In this document: positions 1-9,023 of the stretch, piece after piece
Numbering within the stretch: the stretch's first letter is position 1
Layout: the number at the start of each line of letters is the position of its first letter
NCBI GenBank assembly: GCA_964406465.1
Contig: CAYORT010000016.1
Location: 1-64,000 of the forward strand
Direction of reading: 5' to 3'
Origin: JAHEZL01 sp964406465
Lineage (GTDB): Bacteria > Bacteroidota > Bacteroidia > Flavobacteriales_C > GCA-002722245
Length of the DNA: 64,000 nt
Program-made: the position numbers and the translations under genes
The notes under the pieces: model-generated
The model's database searches: none
What the model was told of the DNA's origin: nothing
Seen by the model: only the letters and a program-made list of their open reading frames with translations

Positions 1-1
1 A

Positions 2-1234
2 TCTCACAAAGCTTTAATTGAGGCTGAATTAGAATTACAGAAAAAAGAAATTATCGGTAAATTGGAGAAAGGACAAGTTCTTGAAGGTACCGTTAAAAAT
101 ATCACATCTTACGGTGTGTTCATCGATTTAGGTGGTGTTGATGGTTTAATCCACATTACCGACCTATCTTGGGGACGTATCAATCACCCTGAAGAGATTG
201 TTAAATTGGATCAAAAAATCAATGTGGTTATCCTTGACTTCGATAACGATAAGAAGAGAATTGCATTGGGCTTGAAACAATTACAAGCTCATCCTTGGGA
301 TGCTTTGAACACCGAATTAAAAGTGGGAGATAAAATTAAAGGTAAAGTAGTTGTTTTAGCTGACTACGGTGCTTTCGTTGAAATCGCTCCTGGTGTTGAA
401 GGTTTAATCCACGTTTCTGAAATGTCTTGGTCTCAACACTTACGTTCGGCTCAAGATTTCTTAAAAGTAGGTGATACAGTTGAGGCTGAAATCCTTACTT
501 TGAACAGAGACGAAAGAAAAATGTCTTTAGGTATCAAACAATTGAACCAAGATCCTTGGCAACAAGTGGCTCAGAAATTCCCTGTGGGTTCTAAGCACTC
601 TGCTACAGTTCGTAACTTCACTAACTTCGGAATCTTCGTTGAGATGGAAGAAGGTATTGATGGTTTAATTCATATCTCTGACCTTTCATGGTCTAAAAAA
701 ATCAAGCATCCTTCTGAGTTCGCTAAATTAGGTGACAAGATTGATGTAGTTGTTTTAGAAATCGATGTTGACAACAGAAAATTATCTTTAGGACACAAAC
801 AATTGGAAGAAAATCCATGGGATGTGTTTGAAACTATGTTCGCTGTTGATTCAGTTCACCAAGGAACTATCATCGACTTACAAGACAAAGGCGCTATCGT
901 TTCAATGACTTACGGTGTTGAAGCTTTCGCTCCTAAAGCTCAGTTAGTGAAAGAAGATGGTTCTACAGCTAAAGCTGAAGAAACATTAGATTTCAAAGTG
1001 ATTGAATTCAGTAAAGAAGCTAAAAAAATAGTTGTATCTCACACAAGAGTTTACAAAGAGGCTACTGCTGAAGAAACAAAAGCTGCTGCTGCTAAAGCAA
1101 AAACAGCTGCTCCTAAAGCTGCTAAAAAAGCAACTAAAGAAGCAGAAAACAAACAAGAGAAAACAACTTTGGGTGACCTAGATGTTTTATCTAACTTGAA
1201 AGATGCAATGGATAAAGCTGAAAAAGGTAAGTAA
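2..1234 (+). CDS. rpsA: 30S ribosomal protein S1 (5' end cut by window)
   Basis: The ORF is open to the window edge, so the N-terminal part lies outside. The visible part contains successive S1 (OB-fold RNA-binding) repeats with the usual GxVxxxxxYGxFVxxxxxxGLIHxSxLSW pattern. Three clear repeats begin near positions 77, 338 and 596, and a more diverged fourth begins near 866. A lysine/alanine-rich tail follows. S1 binds mRNA on the 30S subunit and helps translation start, which matters in this phylum because Shine-Dalgarno signals are weak. The TTG at 62 is only the first in-frame start-like codon and is not the true start, because homology continues upstream of it. A terminator follows directly. 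Confidence 0.95.
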   Translation, partial: SHKALIEAELELQKKEIIGKLEKGQVLEGTVKNITSYGVFIDLGGVDGLIHITDLSWGRINHPEEIVKLDQKINVVILDFDNDKKRIALGLKQLQAHPWDALNTELKVGDKIKGKVVVLADYGAFVEIAPGVEGLIHVSEMSWSQHLRSAQDFLKVGDTVEAEILTLNRDERKMSLGIKQLNQDPWQQVAQKFPVGSKHSATVRNFTNFGIFVEMEEGIDGLIHISDLSWSKKIKHPSEFAKLGDKIDVVVLEIDVDNRKLSLGHKQLEENPWDVFETMFAVDSVHQGTIIDLQDKGAIVSMTYGVEAFAPKAQLVKEDGSTAKAEETLDFKVIEFSKEAKKIVVSHTRVYKEATAEETKAAAAKAKTAAPKAAKKATKEAENKQEKTTLGDLDVLSNLKDAMDKAEKGK

Positions 1235-1255
1235 GCCTATTCATTAATCAAATAG

Positions 1256-1290
1256 AAAAAGCCCTCGTCGAAAGACGGGGGCTTTTTATT
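1256..1290 (+). terminator. Rho-independent terminator after rpsA
   Basis: GCCCTCGTC and GACGGGGGC form a stem around a GAAA loop, with one U-G wobble. A-rich sequence precedes the stem and a T-run follows. It lies between convergent rpsA and recQ and could serve both. Confidence 0.85.
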
Positions 1291-1310
1291 TTACGGTTAT
1301 TTAGCTTAAA

Positions 1311-3188
1311 CTAAGCCTTAACAAACTTCAATTCTTTACTCATCCTCACTTTTCTTTCCTCCATCAATTCTCTCAAGGCTTTAATAACATCGTTTCTCAA
1401 ATAGGGCGAAGCCTCTGCAATTTCATCTGCTGTTAGCTCATGTTCTAAAACAGATAATATATGTTGTTTAATATCCTGGTTGTCTTTGCCACTTAAACAA
1501 TTGTCGCAATTCATGCAACGATTGATGTCTTCTCGAAAATAGTGGCAAATCAGCTGAGACCTGCACTGAGATTTGTTTTCTACAAAATCAATCATGAATT
1601 GAGCTTGCTCTTGCTTTATCTTTCTTCTTTCCTCCAAAATAGAACGCGGTATATGCAGCTGATCGGCATCGATGCGGTCTTTGGAGAAAATAATCTTGGG
1701 TAAAAAGCTCATGAACTCATATTCAACAATCTCTTTTTGTTCTAAGCGTTGCAAGGTGTTAATCACCTCGTCTCTGCTCACTCCGCATCGCTCGGCAATG
1801 GTACTTTCGCTAAATGGCATAGATTCGCTTAGCAAACCTGTGTACGATCTTAATAAAGCGCCCATCACGTTGGCTTCTAAACTATCGTTGGAGGTGAGTT
1901 TATTCAACACTTCTTTTGAGCCTACCACCCTTATTTTTGAACTGTTTTGTACACTCTCTGTTTGAAACAAATAGCCGCATTTCTCTAAAATTTCTATTGC
2001 GTAATAGGCATTCTTTGCTGGTAAATTAAATTTCTTTGAGAAGTCGGCTAAGTCGAAGGAAAATCCTGTTTCTGCGCCAGCTCCCACTGCAATCTGTTTG
2101 TAGTTGAATAGAGAGTTGTAGGTCTTTTTTATCAGAGCTCTTTCAGGAAAAGCCCATTCTATATTCAGTTTTAAAAATTCAACATCTTCTTGGTTGAACA
2201 AGATGCTGCTTTCTGCATTGTGGCCATCTCTACCGGCTCTTCCGCTTTCTTGGTAGTACTCTTCCATGGAGGAAGGAACATGAAAATGAATGATACTGCG
2301 CACGTTGGCTTTGTCGATGCCCATGCCAAATGCCGAGGTGGCAATCATCCAATGTTCATTGCTGTTCAACCAGGTTTTGGCTGCTTTTTCCTTTTCCTTA
2401 TGCTCTAAGCCGGCATGGTAAATTTCGCAAGGAATGTTTTGCTTTTTAAGCTCGGAAGCTAAAATGCCTGCTAGCTTTCTTTTGTTGATGTATATAATTC
2501 CTGGCGCCGATTTTCGCTGAACAATATTGACCAGTTGCTTAATTTTATTTTCGCTTTTGTGAACAAAATAACTGAGTTGCTTACGGTGGTAAGATCCCTT
2601 AAAAATCTTGGCTTCTGGTATGCTTACAATGCTTAAAATGTCTTCAACTACTTTGTCGGTGGCAGTGGCGGTTAAAGCTAAAACCGGAGTGTTGGGATGC
2701 CATTCGCGAAGTGTTTTAACGTTGAAGTAGCTCGGACGAAAATCATGTCCCCACTGCGAAATACAATGGGCTTCATCTAAAACAATCATGTCAACTTTCA
2801 TTTGTTTAACACGCGTTTTTATAAGCAGGGATGATAATCTTTCGGGCGATAGAAATAAAAATTTTACTTCTCCATATTTACAATTGTCGAGAGCGATATC
2901 TATCTGCTCTTGCTTCATGTTGCCATAAATACCGGCTACCTTAATGTCGAGTTTTTGCAGGCGTTTGATTTGGTCACTGATGAGAGCGATAAGCGGACTC
3001 ACCACTATGGTAATGCCCGGCAGCATCAAGCCCGGAATTTGATAACACAATGTTTTTCCTAAACCGGTGGGCAACAATCCAACGGTGTCTTTTTTGCTTA
3101 AAATAGAATATATAATCTCTTCTTGTAGTGGACGAAAATCATCATGACCGAAGACAGAATTTAATATTTCTTTAGGCGTTTGCGACAC
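1311..3188 (-). CDS. recQ: RecQ-family ATP-dependent DNA helicase
   Basis: This is a 625-residue SF2 3'-5' DNA helicase of recombination and replication-fork repair. Walker A is TGLGKT (about residues 41-46) and motif II is DEAH (138-141), followed by the RecQ-specific CISQWGHDFRPSY loop. Helicase C motifs include ATSAFGMGIDKANVR and QESGRAGRDG. The RecQ zinc module has its four cysteines in CRSQLICHYF and CMNCDNC near residues 535-560, and a winged-helix (RQC) region lies between the helicase core and these cysteines. No recognisable HRDC domain follows, so this is a short RecQ form. It is convergent with rpsA. Confidence 0.95.
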   Translation of the reverse strand: MSQTPKEILNSVFGHDDFRPLQEEIIYSILSKKDTVGLLPTGLGKTLCYQIPGLMLPGITIVVSPLIALISDQIKRLQKLDIKVAGIYGNMKQEQIDIALDNCKYGEVKFLFLSPERLSSLLIKTRVKQMKVDMIVLDEAHCISQWGHDFRPSYFNVKTLREWHPNTPVLALTATATDKVVEDILSIVSIPEAKIFKGSYHRKQLSYFVHKSENKIKQLVNIVQRKSAPGIIYINKRKLAGILASELKKQNIPCEIYHAGLEHKEKEKAAKTWLNSNEHWMIATSAFGMGIDKANVRSIIHFHVPSSMEEYYQESGRAGRDGHNAESSILFNQEDVEFLKLNIEWAFPERALIKKTYNSLFNYKQIAVGAGAETGFSFDLADFSKKFNLPAKNAYYAIEILEKCGYLFQTESVQNSSKIRVVGSKEVLNKLTSNDSLEANVMGALLRSYTGLLSESMPFSESTIAERCGVSRDEVINTLQRLEQKEIVEYEFMSFLPKIIFSKDRIDADQLHIPRSILEERRKIKQEQAQFMIDFVENKSQCRSQLICHYFREDINRCMNCDNCLSGKDNQDIKQHILSVLEHELTADEIAEASPYLRNDVIKALRELMEERKVRMSKELKFVKA

Positions 3189-3283
3189 GGAAATAAAATT
3201 ACATTATTTATCGAGAAAATCGCATTAGGTGAATTCATAAAAAAATAAGAAATTCACCGCCATTATAAATAAAATCATTCCTC

Positions 3284-4030
3284 ATGAAATTTAAGTTGTT
3301 TATCGCTATCAATATTGTTCTCTTATCGGGATGCGCTAAGTGCGTTGAAAAATGCTGCAAACCAAAACAAGCAGCAGTGAAAGAGAATGTACCGCTAACC
3401 AAACAACAAAGAGTGAGCTATGCTTTAGGTAGCATGATTGCAAACGACTTAAAAAGAAATGGTGTGGATTCATTGGATAAAGAATATATCGCCAAAGCCT
3501 TTGGTGCTGTTTTCAATGGTGATAGCGCCATCTTGTCTGATGAGGAAAGTAAAAATGTAATAGATCTTTTTTCTCAAGAAATGAGAATCAAACAAGAAAT
3601 CAAACGTCAGTTGGAAATTGATTCTATGAGCGCCGCAGGAAAGAAGTTCTTGGCTGAAAATAAAAATAAAGTAGGAGTGTTGACTACTCCGTCGGGTTTA
3701 CAATATAAAATTATTAAGCCGGGTTCAGGTGCTTATCCAACGGCTACCGATCAGGTAGAAGTGCATTACGAAGGTAAATTGCTTGATGGTAAAATCTTCG
3801 ATAGTTCATTTCAGCGAGGAGAGACCATTACTTTTGGTTTAAATCAGGTGATTAGAGGTTGGACTGAAGGTATGCAGCACATTAGCGAAGGTGGAGAAAT
3901 TGAGTTGTATATTCCTTATGATTTGGGCTATGGCGAACAAGGTACCAGAGGAATTCCTCCTTATTCAACTTTGATTTTTAGAGTTCAGTTGATTAAGGTT
4001 CATAACGAACACGACGGACACAATCATTAA
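3284..4030 (+). CDS. FKBP-type peptidyl-prolyl isomerase lipoprotein
   Basis: The 248-residue protein begins with a lipoprotein signal (LLSGC, lipidated Cys about residue 17). A Mip/FkpA-type dimerisation region follows (RVSYALGSMIANDLKRNG), then a long helix and a C-terminal FKBP domain from about residue 130 (VEVHYEGKLLDGKIFDSS, PYDLGYGEQG, PYSTLIFRVQL). It should catalyse proline isomerisation during folding of exported proteins, anchored to the membrane on the periplasmic side. The tail is histidine-rich (HNEHDGHNH), which is common and may bind metal. The gene stands alone, diverging from recQ. Confidence 0.9.
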   Translation: MKFKLFIAINIVLLSGCAKCVEKCCKPKQAAVKENVPLTKQQRVSYALGSMIANDLKRNGVDSLDKEYIAKAFGAVFNGDSAILSDEESKNVIDLFSQEMRIKQEIKRQLEIDSMSAAGKKFLAENKNKVGVLTTPSGLQYKIIKPGSGAYPTATDQVEVHYEGKLLDGKIFDSSFQRGETITFGLNQVIRGWTEGMQHISEGGEIELYIPYDLGYGEQGTRGIPPYSTLIFRVQLIKVHNEHDGHNH

Positions 4031-4033
4031 GAT

Positions 4034-4243
4034 TTAACGCTTGAGCTTCTCGTCTTTCTTCAATTCTTGAAGCATATGACTGTAAGCTTTTCTCAACACT
4101 ATTGAATATCCTTTATCGATAAAGGTGGCAATACTGTCGTTGGTTTTGTGAATGGCTGTTAAATGAAAATTCATTTCCTCATCCATGTTAAGCTCAACGG
4201 TATACAATTGTAAAATATGTTTGAGCTTTGTGGTGTTTTTCAT
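4034..4243 (-). CDS. Small conserved-looking hypothetical protein (69 aa)
   Basis: No known domain is recognised. It is a charged, mostly helical soluble protein with no signal peptide or membrane segment. It is accepted as a gene because it fills the gap between the FKBP gene and dedA exactly, starts with ATG and has normal codon use for this genome. It sits 36 bp downstream of the DedA gene on the same strand, so the two may be cotranscribed. Its function is unknown. Confidence 0.6.
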   Translation of the reverse strand: MKNTTKLKHILQLYTVELNMDEEMNFHLTAIHKTNDSIATFIDKGYSIVLRKAYSHMLQELKKDEKLKR

Positions 4244-4279
4244 TTCATGAACAATTAATGGAGAGGAAGAAGCTCATTT

Positions 4280-4927
4280 TTACGCTTCCTTTTTACCGAA
4301 TTTACTTCTTAGAAGTCCGATAATTACTGGTAAAACAGAAACGAATACTATACCTAAAATCACTTTTTCATAGTGTTTAGAAACCATTTCATTTTCTGCA
4401 AGGTAGTAGCCAGCCAAGGTTAAGCCTGTTACCCATGCCGCACCGCCAACAATACAAAAGGTAATGTATTTGGTATAGCTCATTTTACCAACACCTGCAG
4501 CAAAAGGAGCGAAGGTTCTAACGATAGGTACAAAACGAGCCATGATGATGGCTTTGCCTCCATGCTTCTCAAAGAATACATGTGTTTTATCAAGGTACTC
4601 TCTTTTTATCAATCGCTTTAAAAACTTAATTTCAAATACTTTTTCACCAAATATTTTACCTACAAAATAGTTTACGTTGTCGCCTAAAATGGCTGCAATG
4701 AAAAGCAAAGGAATCAATGCCCACACATTTAAGTCGCTGTTTTGATGCACCAACATTCCCGCCGTAAACAACAAAGAGTCGCCAGGTAAAAATGGAGTGG
4801 CTACCAAACCTGTCTCACAAAATATGATTAAACAAAGAATGAAATAAAATGTAGTGTTGTAATTGGCAATCCATCCTTCCATTGTGGGTTTTAGGTTGGT
4901 CAACAAATCGAGGATATCTTGAATCAT
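4280..4927 (-). CDS. DedA family (VTT/SNARE-associated domain) membrane protein
   Basis: The 215-residue inner-membrane protein carries the DedA signatures: FCETGLVATPFLPGDSLLFTAG near residues 36-57, the GDNVNYFVG segment, FFEKHGGKAIIMARFVPIVR with its conserved R and P, and FAPFAAGVGKM. DedA proteins support membrane homeostasis. Family members have been implicated in undecaprenyl-phosphate or phospholipid translocation, but the substrate here cannot be read from sequence. It diverges from the rhodanese gene. Confidence 0.92.
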   Translation of the reverse strand: MIQDILDLLTNLKPTMEGWIANYNTTFYFILCLIIFCETGLVATPFLPGDSLLFTAGMLVHQNSDLNVWALIPLLFIAAILGDNVNYFVGKIFGEKVFEIKFLKRLIKREYLDKTHVFFEKHGGKAIIMARFVPIVRTFAPFAAGVGKMSYTKYITFCIVGGAAWVTGLTLAGYYLAENEMVSKHYEKVILGIVFVSVLPVIIGLLRSKFGKKEA

Positions 4928-4969
4928 AATTTCTAAGTTTAAATGTGAGGCCGTAAAAATAGGATAAAA

Positions 4970-5002
4970 GTCAAAAGTGAAAAGAATTTTTTTACTTTTG
5001 AC
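4970..5002. promoter_or_regulatory. Divergent intergenic inverted repeat with a candidate -7 box
   Basis: GTCAAAAGT (4970-4978) and ACTTTTGAC (4994-5002) form a perfect 9-bp inverted repeat between divergent dedA and the rhodanese gene. The right arm overlaps TACTTTTG (4993-5000), which fits the Bacteroidota TAnnTTTG -7 box and lies 19 bp before the rhodanese ATG. No good -33 TTTG was found. It could be an operator or a chance AT-rich palindrome. Confidence 0.3.
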
Positions 5003-5019
5003 TCAAACTCGTTATACAT

Positions 5020-5337
5020 ATGGATAGCATTTCGGCAATAGAACTAAAAGAGAGATTAGATAAAGGTGAGCAAATTCAATTGATTGATGTTCGCGAGGCG
5101 TATGAATTAGAGATAGCTAAGATTGGCGGACTCCATATTCCTATGAATGAAATTTTGGCCAATGTAGATAAAATTCCACGCGATAAAATGGTGGTAGTGT
5201 ATTGCAGAAGTGGCAAAAGATCGGCTTCTGTTATTGGCGCGCTGGAAGAAAGATTTGGTTTTGAGAATCTTTATAACCTTGATGGCGGTATTCTTGAATG
5301 GCAAGAGGATGTCGACAATGAAATGGAACGCTATTAA
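5020..5337 (+). CDS. Rhodanese-like domain protein
   Basis: This is a single 105-residue rhodanese domain with an active-site loop CRSGKRS (Cys about residue 62), preceded by LIDVREAYE and followed by NLDGGILEWQ. Such proteins carry a persulfide on the cysteine and act in sulfur transfer or thiol chemistry. There is no signal peptide, so it is cytoplasmic. It is a monocistronic unit ending at a strong terminator. The acceptor cannot be deduced. Confidence 0.92.
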   Translation: MDSISAIELKERLDKGEQIQLIDVREAYELEIAKIGGLHIPMNEILANVDKIPRDKMVVVYCRSGKRSASVIGALEERFGFENLYNLDGGILEWQEDVDNEMERY

Positions 5338-5354
5338 TTGATTTGATACAATGA

Positions 5355-5390
5355 AAAAGCCCCATCAGTCGAAAGACTGATGGGGCTTTT
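5355..5390. terminator. Bidirectional terminator between convergent genes
   Basis: A 16-bp perfect stem (5355-5370 with 5375-5390) closes a GAAA loop. It is flanked by A and T runs on both sides, so it can end both the rhodanese transcript and the convergent beta-barrel gene. Confidence 0.92.
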
Positions 5391-5404
5391 CATTTATTCA
5401 ATTT

Positions 5405-6112
5405 TTAAAAAATCATGAATGCTCTTCTTTTGCATTTCGACTTGGCAAAATATCCAATATCGTAGGTCATCTCGAACATCAACATCGCTGTAATTGGAAT
5501 GGTAGAAGCATAGTTGGTGTAGGTTAAGTTGGTTGGATAAAAACTTGTTTTGTCTTTACCGCCGGCATTGGTGATGAAATCGCTCGGACTAAAAGTAAAT
5601 CTAGCACCCAAGGTGCCGTAGAAACTTTGCGCTCCAAACAAATAATGTCCGAAACCAAACAAAACATTGGTATAGCTCGACTTAAATTTATCGGCAACGT
5701 TGGTTCCCGCTTCATCGCTTGCTGTTTTAACAATGCTAAATTGCGGTCCAATCTCGAAGTAGTTACCCGTTTCACCATTCTTTCTGTAAATAACAGGAAT
5801 GTTGTATTGGTGGTAAGTAATCTTTCTAGCAATGTCGCTTATTCCATTGTTGAACTTAAATGTTTGCGACACCAAGTTGCTATATAAAAACTCGCCCGAT
5901 ATGGCGTGCGACTCATTAAAGTTAACACTAAGTTTACCACCATAGGTGTACGACATCGACTCACCATACGAAACGGTATTGTCGTTCATCACACTTTTGT
6001 TGTAAAGCCAAGTTACACCAACACCACCTTTCAATCCCAAATCAAAAAACATTTGCGCCTTAGATATTTGACAAAGGCTAAAAAACAAGCTTAAAAAAAG
6101 TATTTTTCTCAT
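5405..6112 (-). CDS. Outer-membrane beta-barrel protein (PorT/OMP_b-brl_2-like)
   Basis: The 235-residue protein has an N-terminal signal peptide ending near SKAQ (residues 17-20). Alternating aromatic strands typical of small 8-10-strand barrels follow (DLGLKGGVGVTWLY, GGKLSVNFNESHAISGEF, YFEIGPQFSIVKT, LFGFGHYLFG). It is probably an outer-membrane protein of the PorT-like family common in Bacteroidota. Whether it is the T9SS component PorT itself cannot be decided here. The last residues (KCKRRAFMIF) are basic and lack the usual terminal aromatic strand. Confidence 0.75.
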   Translation of the reverse strand: MRKILFLSLFFSLCQISKAQMFFDLGLKGGVGVTWLYNKSVMNDNTVSYGESMSYTYGGKLSVNFNESHAISGEFLYSNLVSQTFKFNNGISDIARKITYHQYNIPVIYRKNGETGNYFEIGPQFSIVKTASDEAGTNVADKFKSSYTNVLFGFGHYLFGAQSFYGTLGARFTFSPSDFITNAGGKDKTSFYPTNLTYTNYASTIPITAMLMFEMTYDIGYFAKSKCKRRAFMIF

Positions 6113-6191
6113 ATATTTGAATTTCGTGAGCCAAAATAGTGTTTATTGTCTCACGTTCAAAATCAACAGAATATATTAAAGATTAATTATT

Positions 6192-6938
6192 ATGGGTTTA
6201 TTAGAAGGAAAAGTTGCCATTGTTACAGGAGCTTCTAGAGGAATTGGAAGAGCCATCGCTATGAAGTTTGCTCAACAAGGAGCCACAGTAGCTTTCACGT
6301 ATTTGTCATCTGAAGAAAAAGCGCGTCAGCTAGAGCAAGAATTGGTTGCTTTGGGCGGAAAAGCTAAAGGTTTTAAATCTGATGCATCAAATTTCACAGC
6401 TGCAGAACAATTGGTAAATGATGTGGTAGCTCAATTCGGTACTGTTGATATAGTGGTAAATAACGCTGGTATCACTCGCGATAATCTCTTGATGAGAATG
6501 ACCGAACAGCAATTTGATGAGGTGATTAGCACCAACTTGAAATCTATCTTCAACCTAACAAAAGCCGTTACTCGTCCGATGTTAAAAGCCCGCAAAGGTT
6601 CTATTATCAATATAGGAAGTGTGGTTGGTGTGAATGGTAATGCCGGACAATCGAACTACGCAGCCTCTAAAGCAGGGACTTATGGTTTTACCAAGTCGAT
6701 TGCTAAAGAATTGGGCTCAAGAAATATTCGTTGCAATGCCATAGCCCCAGGATTCATCAAAACCGAAATGACTGAGGTTTTAGATCCTAAAGTTGTGGAG
6801 GGATGGGTGAAAGATATTCCATTGCAAAGAGCTGGTGAAGGTGAAGATATTGCTGAATTGGCTTTGTTTTTAGCTTCTGATAATAGCACATATATTACCG
6901 GACAAGTCATCAACGTTTGTGGTGGTATGTCAATGTAA
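6192..6938 (+). CDS. fabG: 3-oxoacyl-[acyl-carrier-protein] reductase
   Basis: The 248-residue classical short-chain dehydrogenase has the NADPH-binding TGASRGIGR motif, NNAGITRDNLLMRM, the catalytic Ser (NIGSVVG) and YAASKAG (Tyr and Lys), and the FabG-typical ending ITGQVINVCGGMSM. It reduces beta-ketoacyl-ACP in fatty-acid elongation. It heads a tightly packed run of + strand genes, and the next ORF begins at or just after its stop codon. Confidence 0.95.
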   Translation: MGLLEGKVAIVTGASRGIGRAIAMKFAQQGATVAFTYLSSEEKARQLEQELVALGGKAKGFKSDASNFTAAEQLVNDVVAQFGTVDIVVNNAGITRDNLLMRMTEQQFDEVISTNLKSIFNLTKAVTRPMLKARKGSIINIGSVVGVNGNAGQSNYAASKAGTYGFTKSIAKELGSRNIRCNAIAPGFIKTEMTEVLDPKVVEGWVKDIPLQRAGEGEDIAELALFLASDNSTYITGQVINVCGGMSM

Positions 6939-6952
6939 TTCATTTTGAAAAA

Positions 6953-9022
6953 TTGGAACTAATAACGCAATACTCGGCTTGGTATATCTTATTGTGCCTA
7001 ATACTTGGTGTTGCCTACGCTTTCATATTTTATTGGCGAAATTTAAAACTAACAGAATTGTCGGCTTCATTGAAGACAATTCTGTTTGCTTTTAGAACCA
7101 TCGTTGTTTCACTCATTTCATTTTTACTTCTTTCTCCTTTCGTTAAGTCGGTTTCCTCTTCGATTGAAAAACCTATTTTGCTTGTGGCGATTGATAATTC
7201 TGCGTCACTGGGAGGTCAAGACAAAAAAGTACTGCACAGCAAATTAGATGAGTTGAAATCGTCTTTTGCCGATAAATACGATTTAAACTTTTGTGCCTTC
7301 GGAGATGAAGTGCAACAAACAGACAGCTTTAATTTTAAAGACAAGACCACTAATTTTTCGAAGTTGTTTGAAGATGTAGAAACGCGTTACTCGAACAAAA
7401 ATGTGGGTGGTATAGTGGTGATGAGTGATGGTATTTATAATTCGGGACAAAATCCGGCCTTCATTAAAAAAATGGCGAATGTGCCGGTCTTCTCCATCTT
7501 GATGGGCGACACTTCTTCATATAAAGATGTGTACATAAAGGAATTGTTTTTTAATAACCTCACTTATCTTGGCAATAATTTCCCTGTTGAAATTGTGGTG
7601 GGTAGCAACGAAGTTAAGAATGAATCAACTTTAATCTCTCTCTCGATTGACGGCGAGCTGAAGAAGTCGGAGGCCTTAAACATCAACAAATCACTGCTTA
7701 CATTTAAAACAATGCTGCGTGCCGAAAAAACTGGTATGCATAAAATAACGGTAAATGTAAAAGCTTTAAAAGGTGAACGTGTGGTGGCCAACAATACAAG
7801 AGAGGTGTATGTTGAGGTGCTGGATGGCCGACAAAAAGTGTTGCTGTTGGCGCAAGGTCCGCATCCCGATTTAGGCGCCATAAAAAGTGCTATCTCGAGC
7901 AACGATAATTATTCGGTTGACCTTTCTTTTTACAACGATTTCAAAGGAAATATTGAGCAGTACAACGTTGTTGTTTTTCATCAATTGCCCGAAGATGTGG
8001 TGCAAGGAGAAAAACTTTTAAATAAAGCTTATGCCAAGAAAATGGGGGTTTGTGTAGTATTGGGTACGCAAACTAAATATGTTTCATTGGCGCGGTATAA
8101 CCTAGGAATTCAATGGGCCAACCTATCTTCGGTGAGAAGTTTTAATGATGTTTATCCTATAGCAAATAAAGATTTCATTGCATTCAATATCGATGAGACC
8201 ACTCGCGAATTTTTAGCCGATGTGCCTCCTCTTAAAGTTCCTTTCACACAGTTTAGTGTGCCAGGCGACGCGCATGTTTTGATGCAACAAATGGTGGGGA
8301 AAGTAGAAACCGATTTGCCTTTGATTTCTTTTTATAATGTTGAAGAATCTAAAGTGTGTTTGATTGCCGGTGAAGGTATTTGGAGATGGAAATTGCACGA
8401 TTTCATGAAAAATGAAAACGACAATCACTTTAAAGAGATCTTACAAAAAACTGTTCAATACATATCGGTGAAAGAAGATAAATCTAACTTTAGAATCAAT
8501 CACAAAAAGAAATTCTTAGAGAATGAAGATGTTGTTTTCGACGCCGAACTCTACAACGATTCATATGAGTTGTTCAACAAAAGTGAGGTAAGTATGAAGC
8601 TTACCAATGAAAAAGGAAAAGTATTTAATTTCTTGTTTGAACCTACCAATGAGCGTTATCATTTAAACTGCGGTTTCTTGGCTCCTGGCTCTTATTTGTA
8701 TCATGCGCAAACTACTATGGGTAGCAAAAAAATTGAGAAGAAAGGTAAGTTTGTGGTAGAAGAAATGAATCTTGAAGGAATTAGCTCCAAATCAGATATG
8801 TTTGTGATGAAGCAATTGGCAAGTTCCACCGGTGGCGCATTTTACTTTTTTAATGAAAATAATAAATGGGTGAGCAATATTTTAAACAGAGAAGACATTA
8901 AACCTTTAGAGCATTCGGCTGTTGAGTTAAAGGAGCTGATTCATCAAAAGTGGCTTTTCTTCTGTATCATTTTATTATTAACTGTGGAATGGGTGGTTCG
9001 TAAGCGTTACGGACTCAATTAA
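6953..9022 (+). CDS. VWA/BatA-like membrane protein
   Basis: About 689 residues. Two N-terminal transmembrane helices (YSAWYILLCLILGVAYAFIF and a second at about residues 40-60) are followed by a von Willebrand A-like region (LVAIDNSASLGGQ, IVVMSDGIYNSGQNP), beta-sandwich-like segments, a glutamine-amidotransferase-like stretch, and a C-terminal helix (WLFFCIILLLTVEWVVRK). The layout matches large Bacteroidota proteins related to BatA/BatB and DUF4159-type families, whose function is unknown. No ATG lies upstream of the hydrophobic N terminus in this frame. The likely start is TTG 6953; TTG 6917, overlapping fabG, is the longest option. Confidence 0.75.
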   Translation: MELITQYSAWYILLCLILGVAYAFIFYWRNLKLTELSASLKTILFAFRTIVVSLISFLLLSPFVKSVSSSIEKPILLVAIDNSASLGGQDKKVLHSKLDELKSSFADKYDLNFCAFGDEVQQTDSFNFKDKTTNFSKLFEDVETRYSNKNVGGIVVMSDGIYNSGQNPAFIKKMANVPVFSILMGDTSSYKDVYIKELFFNNLTYLGNNFPVEIVVGSNEVKNESTLISLSIDGELKKSEALNINKSLLTFKTMLRAEKTGMHKITVNVKALKGERVVANNTREVYVEVLDGRQKVLLLAQGPHPDLGAIKSAISSNDNYSVDLSFYNDFKGNIEQYNVVVFHQLPEDVVQGEKLLNKAYAKKMGVCVVLGTQTKYVSLARYNLGIQWANLSSVRSFNDVYPIANKDFIAFNIDETTREFLADVPPLKVPFTQFSVPGDAHVLMQQMVGKVETDLPLISFYNVEESKVCLIAGEGIWRWKLHDFMKNENDNHFKEILQKTVQYISVKEDKSNFRINHKKKFLENEDVVFDAELYNDSYELFNKSEVSMKLTNEKGKVFNFLFEPTNERYHLNCGFLAPGSYLYHAQTTMGSKKIEKKGKFVVEEMNLEGISSKSDMFVMKQLASSTGGAFYFFNENNKWVSNILNREDIKPLEHSAVELKELIHQKWLFFCIILLLTVEWVVRKRYGLN

Positions 9023-9023
9023 T

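Noticed and set aside
5405..6112. Calling this gene porT (T9SS)
   Set aside because: The barrel pattern fits many small outer-membrane proteins and no other T9SS machinery gene is nearby.
7564..7902. 112-codon minus-strand ORF inside the VWA/BatA-like gene
   Set aside because: Composition (Ser/Pro/Leu-rich) is what reverse translation of this gene gives; no independent support.
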